NCBI RefSeq assembly: GCF_002844535.1
Contig: NZ_PJNH01000002.1
Location: 124,001 to 188,000, forward strand
DNA length: 64,000 bases
From: Halalkalibacillus sediminis
GTDB lineage: Bacteria > Bacillota > Bacilli > Bacillales > Alkalibacillaceae
Direction of reading: 5' to 3'
Below the pieces are notes generated by a model, which saw only the letters and a program-made list of their open reading frames with translations, ran no database searches and was not told the DNA's origin. Below are positions 27,549 to 36,121 of this stretch, piece after piece (within the stretch, counting starts at the first letter, position 1; every line of letters starts with the position of its first letter). A program made the translations under genes and the position numbers.

Positions 27549-27935
27549 ATGGTAGAAAAATTCATCTTGATTGCAATAGCATATCTCGTGGTTACATATA
27601 TTCTCGAGCTTGTTCTAGTCAAACTTTTCGACGTTGATAAACCTGAAGAGCGGGACGAAAGGTATGTGAATAATTTCCATCATTACCTTCACAGAGGGTT
27701 GTTAGTTTTAAGCTTCCTAATCCTGTTTTTCGGTTTTTATTATGAATCTAAATATGGTTCATTAAGTGTATGGTGGATCCTAGCGACGGGTTTCGCACCT
27801 ATTTTTGTTGGGCTATTGATCGACTTGGTCATGCAATTAAAATATCAACCCCAATTCAGGAGACACATCTTATCGGCATTTCACATCATTTGGTTAACCG
27901 GGACTGTGTTTACTTTTTTCAATATCATCACCTAA
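27549..27935 (+). CDS. DUF4181 membrane protein, copy 1
   Basis: 128 aa, ATG with GGGAGG 7 nt upstream. Four hydrophobic segments, with a conserved polar patch after the first (DKPEERDERYVNNFHHYLHR) and LKYQPQFRRHIL between segments 3 and 4. This matches the small DUF4181 family of Bacillaceae, function unknown. First of three adjacent related genes (spacing 13 and 21 bp), followed by a yndJ-like gene, so the four probably form one operon. Confidence 0.75.
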   Translation: MVEKFILIAIAYLVVTYILELVLVKLFDVDKPEERDERYVNNFHHYLHRGLLVLSFLILFFGFYYESKYGSLSVWWILATGFAPIFVGLLIDLVMQLKYQPQFRRHILSAFHIIWLTGTVFTFFNIIT

Positions 27936-27948
27936 AGGAGTTTTGGGT

Positions 27949-28311
27949 ATGAACGTTTTTTACGCAGCCATGATTTCTTTGTTTCTTCTTTCGGTCTACG
28001 ATTTCTGGATGAAAAAAATTACTGGAATTAAACGACGCAGAGAGTCTATAAATTCCTCACAAGAGAAAACGGAGTCCGTTCTATTGATTATTTTTGCATT
28101 CATTTTCATTGCAGCGATAGCAATTCTCCAAGAAAATTTGTTCAGCCTTTTTAACTTCTTCATTTTCCTTGGAGCGTATGGACTTATAATTCAATTGATA
28201 AATTTCAGTTTCGAAATGAAATATGCACCACAAGAAAAACGTTATCTAAGATTAATCCCTGACAAGATGCTTTTTGTTACATTCATACTCGTTATGCTCA
28301 ATTCTGTTTAG
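27949..28311 (+). CDS. DUF4181 membrane protein, copy 2
   Basis: 120 aa from ATG 27949 (AGGAG 8 nt upstream). Same design as its neighbours: segment 1, a basic/polar patch (GIKRRRESINSSQEK), two central segments, MKYAPQEKRYLRL, last segment. The middle gene of the tandem trio, more diverged in the polar patch. Confidence 0.73.
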   Translation: MNVFYAAMISLFLLSVYDFWMKKITGIKRRRESINSSQEKTESVLLIIFAFIFIAAIAILQENLFSLFNFFIFLGAYGLIIQLINFSFEMKYAPQEKRYLRLIPDKMLFVTFILVMLNSV

Positions 28312-28332
28312 GGAAATTAAGGAGTTGATTCA

Positions 28333-28740
28333 ATGTTTTGGCCTTTACTATGGATTTTGGGTTCGTTTATTTTGTCAATCTACATCGTCAATACCATTTT
28401 AAGGAATAAATACAACATCCAAAAACGAGATTGGACTGATTTTGATAATAACCACGTCAATGGAACTCATAGAAAAATCTCTTTTTTTATGTTTATTATC
28501 ACTGCTCTAGTGTTTATAATTGTCGTTTATTTGAGGTTTCCAAAAGATCCTACATATATCTTTTTTGGTTTTGCGATTGTGACTCTGTTATTAAATGAAA
28601 CACTGAAAGTCTATATGGAATGGAAACACCGAAGACAAGAGAAGCACTACATCTTGGATGCTAGTAATCTAGTATTATCTCTGATTTTCACCGTGATATT
28701 CTATGTTTATGCAATCAGCAATTTCCCATCCCCCTACTAA
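28333..28740 (+). CDS. DUF4181 membrane protein, copy 3
   Basis: 135 aa, ATG after AAGGAGTTGATTCA. Segment 1, polar patch with NIQKRDWTDFDNNHVN, central segments, MEWKHRRQEKHYIL, last segment. Paralogue of the two preceding genes; the trio shares the pattern K/W-x-P/R-Q-x(2)-K/R-H/Y between segments 3 and 4. Confidence 0.75.
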   Translation: MFWPLLWILGSFILSIYIVNTILRNKYNIQKRDWTDFDNNHVNGTHRKISFFMFIITALVFIIVVYLRFPKDPTYIFFGFAIVTLLLNETLKVYMEWKHRRQEKHYILDASNLVLSLIFTVIFYVYAISNFPSPY

Positions 28741-28755
28741 TAAGGAGCAACATTC

Positions 28756-30357
28756 ATGAACCTACAGCTCATCGGTCTATTCAACATCATTACTCTAGCC
28801 GTCATCGGCTGGATCTCATCAACCAACATATATCTACTCATCTTGACCGCGGCCCAACTCATTTACGTACCAATGATCTTACACCTTTTACTTCGTGAAA
28901 ATGGGGGTGTCTTCTCCAAATGGTTACCGAGAATCACGATTGGCGCCATGACAGCGGTAGTTGCAACACTCCTAGTCGGAGATGACGTCACCACCACTTG
29001 GTTGGCTATGGCTTATTGGGTCTTCACCATGGCGGTTGCATTATTTGGGATCAGCCGTCTGTTGCAACCTCGTTACCGTCGTATCGAAGAAGTGATGATC
29101 AATATCGGCATGATTTATCTTGTCATTGGGGGAGGGTGGTTCCTTGCCTCAGAAGCGGGAATTGATACGGGTTTCTCACCAATCATTACATGGCTGACGG
29201 GTGTTCACTTTCACTATGCAGCATTTCTTTTTCCGATATTCACCGGGTTCCTTGGACGACTTCATCAAAGTAAATTGTACCGTCGAGCGGCGATTGTAGT
29301 TGCTATCGCTCCTATTTTCGTAGCTCTAGGAATCACGTATTCTGTCACGCTTGAACTGATTTCTGTTTTGTTATACATATTTGGGATTTATAGCTTGATT
29401 TTGGTCGCTTTCCGTACGAAATTTGCGAATCGACTTCAACGTTGGTTGTGCCGCATATCTTTTTCAGCTCTAGGTGTGACGATCCTTTTTTCACTAATGT
29501 ATGCGTATGGGAATTGGTCGGGTCAATTTACAATCACAATCGATTTCATGCTGCAATTCCATGGGGTGACGAATGAGCTAGCCTTTGGACTATTAGGTGT
29601 GATTGGGTGGTCGCTAGCGGTGCCTTCCGCAAAGCCTTTTGAACAAAAGATTCCGGTCAGTCATATCAGAGGTGGATGGAAAATTGGTGAAGGGGTTGTT
29701 CGAAAACATGAAGATTCATCGAAGTCATATGCTGGTCTCGTGGATGATATGGCGGTTTTTTCTGAACAAGCGAGAGAAGAGAAATCTGTGATTGATGACT
29801 TTTATGAAAACACAGTAAATTACCGTCTTTACGCACGTGTGAAATGGCTAAATTGGTTTAAACCATTTGCAGCTATTTTTCGTCTTATCAGTAAAGGGAT
29901 GCAGCAATTGAATCTACCTTTGAGAAGTGAGCGTGTCGAAATGACCGGTGATATCTTAGCAATTGATGATGCGAAAGACAGTCGCCAAAACGTCCGAGCA
30001 TGGATCAGGAAAGTCGATGGTGATACGGTTTTCGTGGCGCTGTATTCGATTCATTCAAACAACGGTATCACATTTACGAACATTGCTCTTCCTTTACCTT
30101 TCTCCACCATGGTCGGTGTGTTGAGACATTCTAAAAAGGGTAAAGGTATACAACTGACGAGTAAAAAATCAACTGACGATGCAGGAATATATTTGGCAGG
30201 TAAAAAGATGTTTTTCCGCTTACCGATTGACGAAACATTCTATGTTGAGGAATCGGAAAAAGGGCATCTGACCGCCACTCATCGAATGTGGATTTTTTCA
30301 ATTCCATTCTTAAGAATTGAATATGATATAGAACGAAAACGAGGGGAGGAGATTTGA
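28756..30357 (+). CDS. yndJ: YndJ-like membrane protein
   Basis: 533 aa. Residues 1-300 carry about nine membrane segments (LLVGDDVTTTWLAMAYWVF, GVHFHYAAFLFPIFTGFLGR, a motif that I associate with YndJ of Bacillus subtilis). Residues ~310-533 form a soluble domain of mixed alpha/beta character, resembling an extra DUF4166-like part that the shorter relatives lack; this is uncertain. ATG with AAGGAGC upstream. Its TGA shares one base with the next start. Function unknown. Confidence 0.72.
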   Translation: MNLQLIGLFNIITLAVIGWISSTNIYLLILTAAQLIYVPMILHLLLRENGGVFSKWLPRITIGAMTAVVATLLVGDDVTTTWLAMAYWVFTMAVALFGISRLLQPRYRRIEEVMINIGMIYLVIGGGWFLASEAGIDTGFSPIITWLTGVHFHYAAFLFPIFTGFLGRLHQSKLYRRAAIVVAIAPIFVALGITYSVTLELISVLLYIFGIYSLILVAFRTKFANRLQRWLCRISFSALGVTILFSLMYAYGNWSGQFTITIDFMLQFHGVTNELAFGLLGVIGWSLAVPSAKPFEQKIPVSHIRGGWKIGEGVVRKHEDSSKSYAGLVDDMAVFSEQAREEKSVIDDFYENTVNYRLYARVKWLNWFKPFAAIFRLISKGMQQLNLPLRSERVEMTGDILAIDDAKDSRQNVRAWIRKVDGDTVFVALYSIHSNNGITFTNIALPLPFSTMVGVLRHSKKGKGIQLTSKKSTDDAGIYLAGKKMFFRLPIDETFYVEESEKGHLTATHRMWIFSIPFLRIEYDIERKRGEEI

Positions 30358-30806
30358 TGATTCATAGTGTGAATCCTTATCTGATATTCGAAGGAAATGG
30401 AAAAGAAGCGGCTTTATTTTACGAAGAAGTACTAGGGGCGGAACGAATAGGGATGCAGATGATGAGTGAATTACCTCAAAGTGAGTATGGGCCGTTTTGC
30501 GATGGTGAAGATCAGCTCCTTCATGCCCACTTGCGAATTGGGCAAACAGATTTAATGCTCACAGACGGTCAACCTGGAGAGCGATTGGCTGTTGGGAACA
30601 ATGTCACCGTGGCAGTCGCTGCTGATGACAGAGAAGAAGCAAGGCAGTTATTCGACCGATTAGCAGAAGGTGGCGAAGAACTTATGGCCCTTCAGGAAAC
30701 GTTTTTCAGTCCCGCCTATGGCCAGGTTACTGATCGATATGGGGTCACTTGGCATGTATCGACGCACGCACAAAAAGAAGAATCGATCGATGAAGTAAAT
30801 TTGTAG
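30357..30806 (+). CDS. VOC superfamily protein (PhnB-like)
   Basis: 149 aa, ATG 30357 overlapping the yndJ stop by one base, RBS GGGGAGGAG. Sequence NPYLIFEGNGKEAALFYEEVLGAE and ARIG/LMLTDGQPG, then EETFFSPAYGQVTDRYGVTWHV, is the PhnB-type glyoxalase fold (beta-alpha-beta repeats). Members bind small ligands, sometimes metal; no specific reaction can be assigned. Confidence 0.85.
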   Translation: MIHSVNPYLIFEGNGKEAALFYEEVLGAERIGMQMMSELPQSEYGPFCDGEDQLLHAHLRIGQTDLMLTDGQPGERLAVGNNVTVAVAADDREEARQLFDRLAEGGEELMALQETFFSPAYGQVTDRYGVTWHVSTHAQKEESIDEVNL

Positions 30807-30823
30807 AGGGAAGGGAAACTTTC

Positions 30824-31699
30824 ATGCGTTCTGAAAAAGAAATGATGGATATGATTTTAGGGTTTGCTGAAAAAGATGAACGAGTTAGGGCTGTGGTGAT
30901 GAATGGGTCACGCACGAATCCCAATGCCAAACGAGACATCTTTCAGGATTACGACATTGTTTATGTAGTCACTGATGTAACCCCGTTTACTGCTGACCAT
31001 AGCTGGATAGACCTTTTCGGTGAAAGGATCGTCATGCAAATGCCTGATTTGAATGATTTTTCGGGGGCTCCTGGAGAAAATGGAAGATTCGCTTATTTGA
31101 TGCAGTTCGCAGATGGTAACCGGATTGATTTGACGTTGATTTCCACGGCATTAATTGACGAACATATCGGGCAAGATCCACTTGAAATGATTTTATTGGA
31201 TAAAGACGAAAGATTGCCTGACTTACCACCACCGACAGACCGAAGCTATTGGGTGAAGAGACCGACTGAAGAAGATTTTCGAGGCTGCTGCAATGAATTT
31301 TGGTGGGTGACTCCATATATCGCCAAAGGATTATGGCGAGGAGAAATTCTATATGCAAAAGGCATTATGGATGGACCGATCCGTTATGCATTCAATCAAA
31401 TGCTCGATTGGAAAGTCGGAATAGCACACGATTTCCAAGTTTCAACCGGGAAATTCAGTTCGTATCTGAAGGATTACTTAGATGAAGAAACTTGGAATAG
31501 AGTGTTAAGGACGTTTTCTTCGGCGGAAGCAGAAAAGATATGGAATTCACTGTTCGTAATGTGTGAATTGTTCAGTGAAATTGCACAAGAGAATGCGAAA
31601 AACCTTGGCTTTTCTTACAACCGAGAAGAGGAGAGGAAAGTGAGAACGCACCTACACCATGTTCGTAAGCTCCCAGACGATGCGACTGAGATGTACTAG
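30824..31699 (+). CDS. aadK: Aminoglycoside 6-adenylyltransferase family protein
   Basis: 291 aa, the length of AadK/ANT(6). N-terminal nucleotidyltransferase motif VVMNGSRTNP...DYDIVYVV (G-S-R with D-x-D), then FADGNRIDLTL with the third acidic residue; central W-rich region (FWWVTPYIAKGLWRGEILYAK) and C-terminal helical domain are typical. ANT(6) adenylylates streptomycin; chromosomal Bacillus copies are intrinsic. Whether it acts on the drug here is not shown. Start ATG after AGGGAAG. It follows the VOC gene after 17 bp. Confidence 0.88.
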   Translation: MRSEKEMMDMILGFAEKDERVRAVVMNGSRTNPNAKRDIFQDYDIVYVVTDVTPFTADHSWIDLFGERIVMQMPDLNDFSGAPGENGRFAYLMQFADGNRIDLTLISTALIDEHIGQDPLEMILLDKDERLPDLPPPTDRSYWVKRPTEEDFRGCCNEFWWVTPYIAKGLWRGEILYAKGIMDGPIRYAFNQMLDWKVGIAHDFQVSTGKFSSYLKDYLDEETWNRVLRTFSSAEAEKIWNSLFVMCELFSEIAQENAKNLGFSYNREEERKVRTHLHHVRKLPDDATEMY

Positions 31700-31808
31700 G
31701 TTCTTTGGGTGTTTCGCCAATTAGTAGGGCGATGAGTTGAACTGAAATTTACTTTTCGTGCAGTTTGAGAGGTTACATATTTTAATAACGATAAAAGGAG
31801 GGATCTTG

Positions 31809-31958
31809 TTGGGGGGGCTTCTCGTTTTATTTGCGTTTTTCGTAGTTGTCATGTTGGTCATGATTAACTCGAAACTTAATAAGTTGATTCGTCATCATAA
31901 AGTGGGCGAAATTGAAAAGTTAAGTGATGATGAAATTGAAAAAGAATTGCAGCGATAG
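31809..31958 (+). CDS. Small single-TM protein
   Basis: 49 aa from TTG 31809, placed by AAGGAGG 8 nt upstream; an in-frame GTG at 31758 has no RBS. One membrane segment (residues ~1-21), then a short charged tail (NKLIRHHKVGEIEKLSDDEI). Function unknown. Confidence 0.55.
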   Translation: MGGLLVLFAFFVVVMLVMINSKLNKLIRHHKVGEIEKLSDDEIEKELQR

Positions 31959-32080
31959 GCTTAAATCTAAGGGAAGCAGGTGGCTTATACTAGATACCTA
32001 TCTTTTTTTCATTCATAATGGTAATAACTACTAGCTTTTATGACAATAATCGAGGTTTTGTTGGAGAGAGGGAAACAACA

Positions 32081-32548
32081 ATGAGCAAAGTCTATAAATT
32101 CATTCGAATCGTTCTCATACCAGTTATTTTGACACTTTTGATTGTTATTCCTAACTACGATGATTTGCATTCTGAATCATTTTATTACTATACATTGATG
32201 GGGCTCATTCCTGCGCTCCTTTTCCGTGAAGTTTGGAGAAAGATGTTCGATGAATGGTTTTATGAGCGTTGGAAAACTGAGAGAAATAAGCCGATGACCT
32301 ATCATTATGCAAAAGGGGCAGCTATTGGCTTGGGCCTTATTTTTATTGTCGCTTCTTGGTACCAATATGTTTTCAATGGTTTGACCCCATGGGATATTAT
32401 CATACGCTTGAGTGACGTTGGTTGGGCGCTGATGATACCCGCGATATTAATTTTAGGTGGCTTATTAGGTTGGATCCAGAAGCCGTCCCAAGAGCGTAGA
32501 TTCAGGAAAGTGGAGAAGCGGATGGCTGAGGATAAGGAAAAAGATTAG
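32081..32548 (+). CDS. Membrane protein, unknown function (paralogue of next gene)
   Basis: 155 aa from ATG 32081, RBS AGAGGG; an in-frame longer frame lacks an RBS. Four hydrophobic segments (about 9-26, 36-50, 82-100 and 114-136), a basic tail (RRFRKVEKRMAEDKEKD). It shares layout and several residues (IPN/IPD near the first segment end, FNGLTPWDII versus LHGRNPFEVI) with the gene 73 bp downstream. No family recognised. Confidence 0.68.
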   Translation: MSKVYKFIRIVLIPVILTLLIVIPNYDDLHSESFYYYTLMGLIPALLFREVWRKMFDEWFYERWKTERNKPMTYHYAKGAAIGLGLIFIVASWYQYVFNGLTPWDIIIRLSDVGWALMIPAILILGGLLGWIQKPSQERRFRKVEKRMAEDKEKD

Positions 32549-32621
32549 ATAAAGCTGAAACGTATCCTTTCGTCGAACGTAATGTTAATAAGACATTATG
32601 TACGATTGAAAGGGTATTTTT

Positions 32622-33065
32622 ATGTGGAGAAAATGGTTCGAATTCATATTCACGTTAGGTTTGCTGGTTTTACTTTTAACAATTCCTGATCGAAATGAGG
32701 TAGCATATCCTGTCATTTATTATGTGACAGTGATTGTTCTCTATGGGATCGTTTTGGTTCAAATTGTGCGCAGTAGGAACAGTGATCTAAAATTTTTTTA
32801 TAAATGGAAAAGAACGAGGGATTACCGATTCTGGTATCATTTTATTAGGGAATTCTCGAAAGCTTTTCTCGGTGTTTTAATTTTTGGAGTTTTTCATGCG
32901 TGGGTTCTCCATGGAAGAAACCCATTCGAGGTAATTTTTATTTTTTATGTGGCACTGATTATGGGTGTACTTGCTGGGACTTTTTCCTGGCAGTTAAACG
33001 AAAGTAAATATATTAAAATCTATGAAAGCCTCAAAAAAGAAGGGTACTTTGATCAGTCGCGGTAA
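32622..33065 (+). CDS. Membrane protein, unknown function (paralogue of previous gene)
   Basis: 147 aa, ATG after GAAAGGGTATTTTT. Four hydrophobic segments placed as in the preceding gene; the loop FYKWKRTRDYRFWYHF matches YERWKTERNKPMTYHY there. The tail is ESLKKEGYFDQSR. Probably an old tandem duplication. Confidence 0.68.
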   Translation: MWRKWFEFIFTLGLLVLLLTIPDRNEVAYPVIYYVTVIVLYGIVLVQIVRSRNSDLKFFYKWKRTRDYRFWYHFIREFSKAFLGVLIFGVFHAWVLHGRNPFEVIFIFYVALIMGVLAGTFSWQLNESKYIKIYESLKKEGYFDQSR

Positions 33066-33127
33066 TGTATGAAAGGCTCGTAATTTGTTAAAATGATAAA
33101 AAGCATACTTGGTGAGGAAGTGTTTAT

Positions 33128-33292
33128 ATGTCTTCGAACAACGGTTTCGATGGTAAAAAATTAGTTTGGGTCATTATCTTTTCAGTAATTGCAGTAACTA
33201 TTATCACTTATGGAATGTATTACTATATGCAACAGAATGAAATGATCGATGAAGATCTTAAAGAATCTGAAACTGTAAATGTATATAGTTAG
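33128..33292 (+). CDS. Small single-TM protein, 54 aa
   Basis: ATG 33128 with GAGGAAG ~9 nt upstream; TAG at 33290. The protein starts MSSNNGFDGKKLVW, has one membrane segment (residues ~13-33, VWVIIFSVIAVTIITYGMYY), and ends in an acidic tail (NEMIDEDLKESETVNVYS). A GTTAAAAT -10-like element lies ~25 bp upstream of the RBS. Its composition is protein-like; function unknown. Confidence 0.62.
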   Translation: MSSNNGFDGKKLVWVIIFSVIAVTIITYGMYYYMQQNEMIDEDLKESETVNVYS

Positions 33293-33318
33293 TTTAAACC
33301 CCCTATGTTACAGGGTAA
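33292..33318 (+). promoter_or_regulatory. Candidate sigma-B promoter
   Basis: GTTTAA (33292-33297), 15 bp, GGGTAA (33313-33318), near the general-stress consensus GTTTAA-N12-15-GGGTAT. It starts at the last base of the small-protein stop and lies 37 bp before the acetyltransferase start. Confidence 0.5.
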
Positions 33319-33354
33319 AATAGTACTAGAAGATTTCTATAGGGGGTTAATCCA

Positions 33355-33648
33355 ATGAATATTCATCAAGATGGTAATGAGTTTTACTATGGTGATCAAG
33401 ATGACAAAAAAGCTGAAATTCATTTTGTCGAAAGAGATGAGGACCATTTAGAAATTGATCATACGTATGTAGCGGAAGAACTACGTAACCAGGCGATTGG
33501 ACAAGCTTTAGTGGAAAAAGTTGTGCACTACGCACGTGAAGTGGATAAGAAAATCATTGCGACGTGCCCTTACGCAAAAATGCAACTTGAGAAAAATGAG
33601 GATTATCACGATGTTATTTCGCTAGACGGAGTAGAAGGGGCTGAGTAA
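33355..33648 (+). CDS. Small GNAT-like acetyltransferase (NATD1/YjdJ type)
   Basis: 97 aa. ATG with AGGGGG 9 nt upstream. The half-size GNAT fold is evident: FVERDEDHLEIDHTYVAEELRNQAIGQALVEKVVHYAREVDKKI (acetyl-CoA motif RNQAIG) and TCPYAKMQLEKN near the end, typical of COG2388 proteins. Substrate unknown. It may be under stress control through the GTTTAA/GGGTAA element upstream. A long inverted repeat (CCCCCTAT/ATAGGGGG) spans 33299-33346 and includes the RBS. Confidence 0.82.
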   Translation: MNIHQDGNEFYYGDQDDKKAEIHFVERDEDHLEIDHTYVAEELRNQAIGQALVEKVVHYAREVDKKIIATCPYAKMQLEKNEDYHDVISLDGVEGAE

Positions 33649-33722
33649 AGCCTCTTTTTTATGTAATAACTGATAGTTTGTATGGTAAAATTAGCTCAAA
33701 AGTGTAAATGGTGAGGAGAAGT

Positions 33723-34019
33723 ATGATGGGTTTACCTACATGTGATAGTTGCGGCCATCAGTGGTCTTGGAAGAACGCATTCAAAATGAATTTTCGTTTT
33801 GGTGGGGGCACGAGATGCAACAATTGCGGTGAAAAACAGTATATGACGACAAAATCTTTTTGGAAAACATGGATGATTTTGTTGCCGATATTCTTGATTG
33901 TTCCGACTTTCATAGCTATAGAAATCGCGGCTTTTGTTGTGATTCTGCTTGCTATCGGAATACTTTGTGCAACGCCTTATTTTCTTGAATTATCGAGTGA
34001 AGAAAAACCGATGTGGTAA
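33723..34019 (+). CDS. CXXC-type zinc-ribbon membrane protein (TIGR04104-like)
   Basis: 98 aa from ATG 33723 (GAGGAG 6 nt upstream). CDSCGHQWSWKNAFK and, 20 residues on, CNNCGEKQYMT form a zinc-ribbon pair, the pattern of the cxxc_20_cxxc family; two membrane segments follow (about 48-66 and 68-88). Role unknown. Monocistronic, with a terminator 5 bp after the stop. Confidence 0.8.
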   Translation: MMGLPTCDSCGHQWSWKNAFKMNFRFGGGTRCNNCGEKQYMTTKSFWKTWMILLPIFLIVPTFIAIEIAAFVVILLAIGILCATPYFLELSSEEKPMW

Positions 34020-34024
34020 TAATG

Positions 34025-34057
34025 AAGGCGACTCATTTGTTGAGTCGCCTTTTTTGG
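34025..34057 (+). terminator. Rho-independent terminator
   Basis: AGGCGACTCA / TGAGTCGCCT with loop TTTGT, then TTTTTT. Confidence 0.9.
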
Positions 34058-34090
34058 TGCAATGAAAACTTTTTTTATATTTGAATTTAA

Positions 34091-34220
34091 CCGAACCTAA
34101 TTTACGTTTATCCGAACTAAACTAAAAATAATTGAACCTAATTTCGGATTAACTGTACCTATCACCGAAACAACTGAACCTAACTTGCATTTAACTGAAC
34201 CTATTTTCAAAACCGCTCAA
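34091..34220. repeat. 21-bp tandem array C
   Basis: GAACCTA-type motifs start at 34093, 34114, 34134, 34155, 34176 and 34197 (spacing 21, 20, 21, 21, 21). Consensus unit: GAACCTAATTT then 5 variable bases then TTAACT. It is between the convergent zinc-ribbon and ptsI genes. The same unit makes up array F at 55620-55766. Confidence 0.9.
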
Positions 34221-34232
34221 ATTAAATCTTTT

Positions 34233-35948
34233 TTATTTCAAAAAGTTCTCTTGCACATATTCTTTCACGGCTTCATTTGTGGATTGGGCTAAAATCTTAG
34301 GACTAGCGGTTTTCGTCTCCTTGTAGCTAAGTTCTTTCAACTGGGCGCGTGCTTCTAATATTGATGAAGCACTCATGCTGAATTCGTTTAACCCTAACCC
34401 TAGTAATACAGGTATAGCAACTGTATCCCCGGCCATTTCACCGCACATGCCTGTCCATTTTCCTTCTGCTTTCGCAGCTAGAATGACTCGCTCGATTAAC
34501 CTTAGCACTGCGGGATGATAAGGCTGATACAAGTACGAAACGTTCTCGTTCATGCGGTCTGCTGCCATCGTGTACTGGATCAAGTCGTTCGTTCCGATGC
34601 TGAAAAAGTCGACTTCTTTTGCGAATTGGTCAGCTATCATTGCAGTGGACGGGATTTCTACCATGATTCCGACTTCTATTGAGCCGCTGACTTCATGTCC
34701 TTCGCCTAAAAGATTCTGCCGTTCTTCCTCTAGTAATGCTTTAGCTTCACGAAATTCTTCTAATGTAGCGACCATCGGGAACATGATTTTCAAATTCCCG
34801 TAAGCGCTAGCTCTCAACAATGCACGCAACTGGGTGCGGAATAAGTCTGTGCGTTCAAGACATAGACGAATCGCACGGAAACCTAAGAATGGATTTAGTT
34901 CTTCAGGTAAATCTAAATAAGGTAGATCTTTGTCTCCGCCGATATCGAGCGTACGGATGACGACGGGGCGTCCAGCCATTTTTTCTAACACTTCGCTGTA
35001 CGCCTGGAATTGTTCGTCCTCAGTCGGAAGGCGATCGCGATCCATGTATAAAAATTCAGTGCGGAATAAGCCGATGCCTTCAGCACCATTCGCTAGGGCT
35101 ACATCGATGTCTTTCGGCGAGCCGATGTTAGCTGCGAGTTCCACCTCGTGCCCGTCCTTGGTGGTTGATACATCGTCTACGAGTTGTTGTAATTCTTCCT
35201 CACGTTCACGCTGTTCTTCCACCTTTTTTTCATAAAAAGAAGTTTGCTCTTCGCTAGGGTTAAGCAATACTTCGCCTTCTGCTCCGTCTAAGATTAATGG
35301 CGTTCCAGCTTCGATCTGCTCAGTAGCGTCACCGGCACCAACGACTGCAGGGATGCCCATTGAACGTGACATGATCGCGGAGTGAGAGGTGCGCCCACCG
35401 ATGTCGGTCACAATTCCTTTGACAAAGGCTGGGTTGAGCTGTGCTGTATCAGACGGTAGCAAGTCATGTGCTACTAGAATAACTTCTTCTGTAATGTCGC
35501 TAGTTGAAGCGAGTGGTAAATCCAATAAATAGGATAAAACACGTTTCGAAACATCTCGAATATCAGCTGCGCGTTCTTTCATATATTCATTATCCATCGA
35601 TTCGAAGATGGTTACGAACTGATCGGCCGTATCTTGCATCGATTTTTCGGCGTTAGTGCTGTCACTCTCGATCTTTCCTTTGACTGTGTTAAGTAACTCC
35701 GGATCTTTTAATACTAAAATGTGGGCTCCAAAAATTTTCGCATGTTCCTCGCCCATTTCTTTTTCAACATGAGCTTGGATTTTTTCCAAATCAAGAGTCG
35801 CTCGTTCAATTGCTTGGTTGAAGCGTTCTAACTCTTGAGCGTGATCTTCAACTTTATGTTCTGGAATCTCTATATTAGGGTTTTGCACAACGAAAGCTTT
35901 TCCGATGGCAACGCCGTTCGAAGCGGCAATCCCGTTCAATTTTGTCAT
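34233..35948 (-). CDS. ptsI: PTS enzyme I (phosphoenolpyruvate-protein phosphotransferase)
   Basis: 571 aa from ATG 35948 (RBS GGAAGGAGAG), the standard EI length. N-terminal HPr-binding and phospho-His domain ([20 protein letters not shown]; active His in [17 protein letters not shown]), linker [13 protein letters not shown]-binding barrel ([39 protein letters not shown], catalytic Cys in GMCGEMAGD). It moves phosphate from PEP to HPr. Unusually it is divergent from the fructose operon, while HPr sits at the far end of that operon rather than next to it. Confidence 0.97.
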   Translation of the reverse strand: MTKLNGIAASNGVAIGKAFVVQNPNIEIPEHKVEDHAQELERFNQAIERATLDLEKIQAHVEKEMGEEHAKIFGAHILVLKDPELLNTVKGKIESDSTNAEKSMQDTADQFVTIFESMDNEYMKERAADIRDVSKRVLSYLLDLPLASTSDITEEVILVAHDLLPSDTAQLNPAFVKGIVTDIGGRTSHSAIMSRSMGIPAVVGAGDATEQIEAGTPLILDGAEGEVLLNPSEEQTSFYEKKVEEQREREEELQQLVDDVSTTKDGHEVELAANIGSPKDIDVALANGAEGIGLFRTEFLYMDRDRLPTEDEQFQAYSEVLEKMAGRPVVIRTLDIGGDKDLPYLDLPEELNPFLGFRAIRLCLERTDLFRTQLRALLRASAYGNLKIMFPMVATLEEFREAKALLEEERQNLLGEGHEVSGSIEVGIMVEIPSTAMIADQFAKEVDFFSIGTNDLIQYTMAADRMNENVSYLYQPYHPAVLRLIERVILAAKAEGKWTGMCGEMAGDTVAIPVLLGLGLNEFSMSASSILEARAQLKELSYKETKTASPKILAQSTNEAVKEYVQENFLK

Positions 35949-35973
35949 TGGTCGATCTCTCCTTCCAGTCTGA

Positions 35974-36002
35974 ATTTTATATAAACAATCACAAATGAGC
36001 AA
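35974..36002 (-). promoter_or_regulatory. Candidate promoter of ptsI with overlapping operator
   Basis: On the minus strand TTGCTC (36002-35997), 17 bp, TAAAAT (35979-35974). The -35 and spacer overlap AATCACAAATGAGCA (35987-36001, plus strand), whose parts AATCACA and AATGAGCA recur at 36070-36095 next to the divergent fruR promoter. This fits shared control by the DeoR-type repressor. Confidence 0.55.
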
Positions 36003-36033
36003 TAAATGCGCATGAATTTTTAAAAATAACTCT

Positions 36034-36062
36034 TTGACACCGCTTTCACCTTCTATTATAAT
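36034..36062 (+). promoter_or_regulatory. Sigma-A promoter of the fructose operon with embedded cre
   Basis: TTGACA (36034-36039), 17 bp, TATAAT (36057-36062): a full consensus vegetative promoter. TGACACCGCTTTCA (36035-36048) overlaps the -35 and spacer and matches the CcpA site TGWAANCGNTNWCA at all but one fixed position, so glucose repression by CcpA is likely. Confidence 0.78.
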
Positions 36063-36069
36063 CATAAAT

Positions 36070-36095
36070 AATCACATTCAGTCAATAATGAGCAT
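36070..36095. promoter_or_regulatory. Candidate DeoR-family (FruR) operator
   Basis: AATCACA at 36070 and AATGAGCAT at 36087, just after the -10 of the fructose promoter; the same two words occur joined (35987-36001) over the ptsI promoter. A repressor here would block both divergent units. Confidence 0.45.
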
Positions 36096-36121
36096 AAAAA
36101 ATCATCGCAAAAGAGAAGTAG

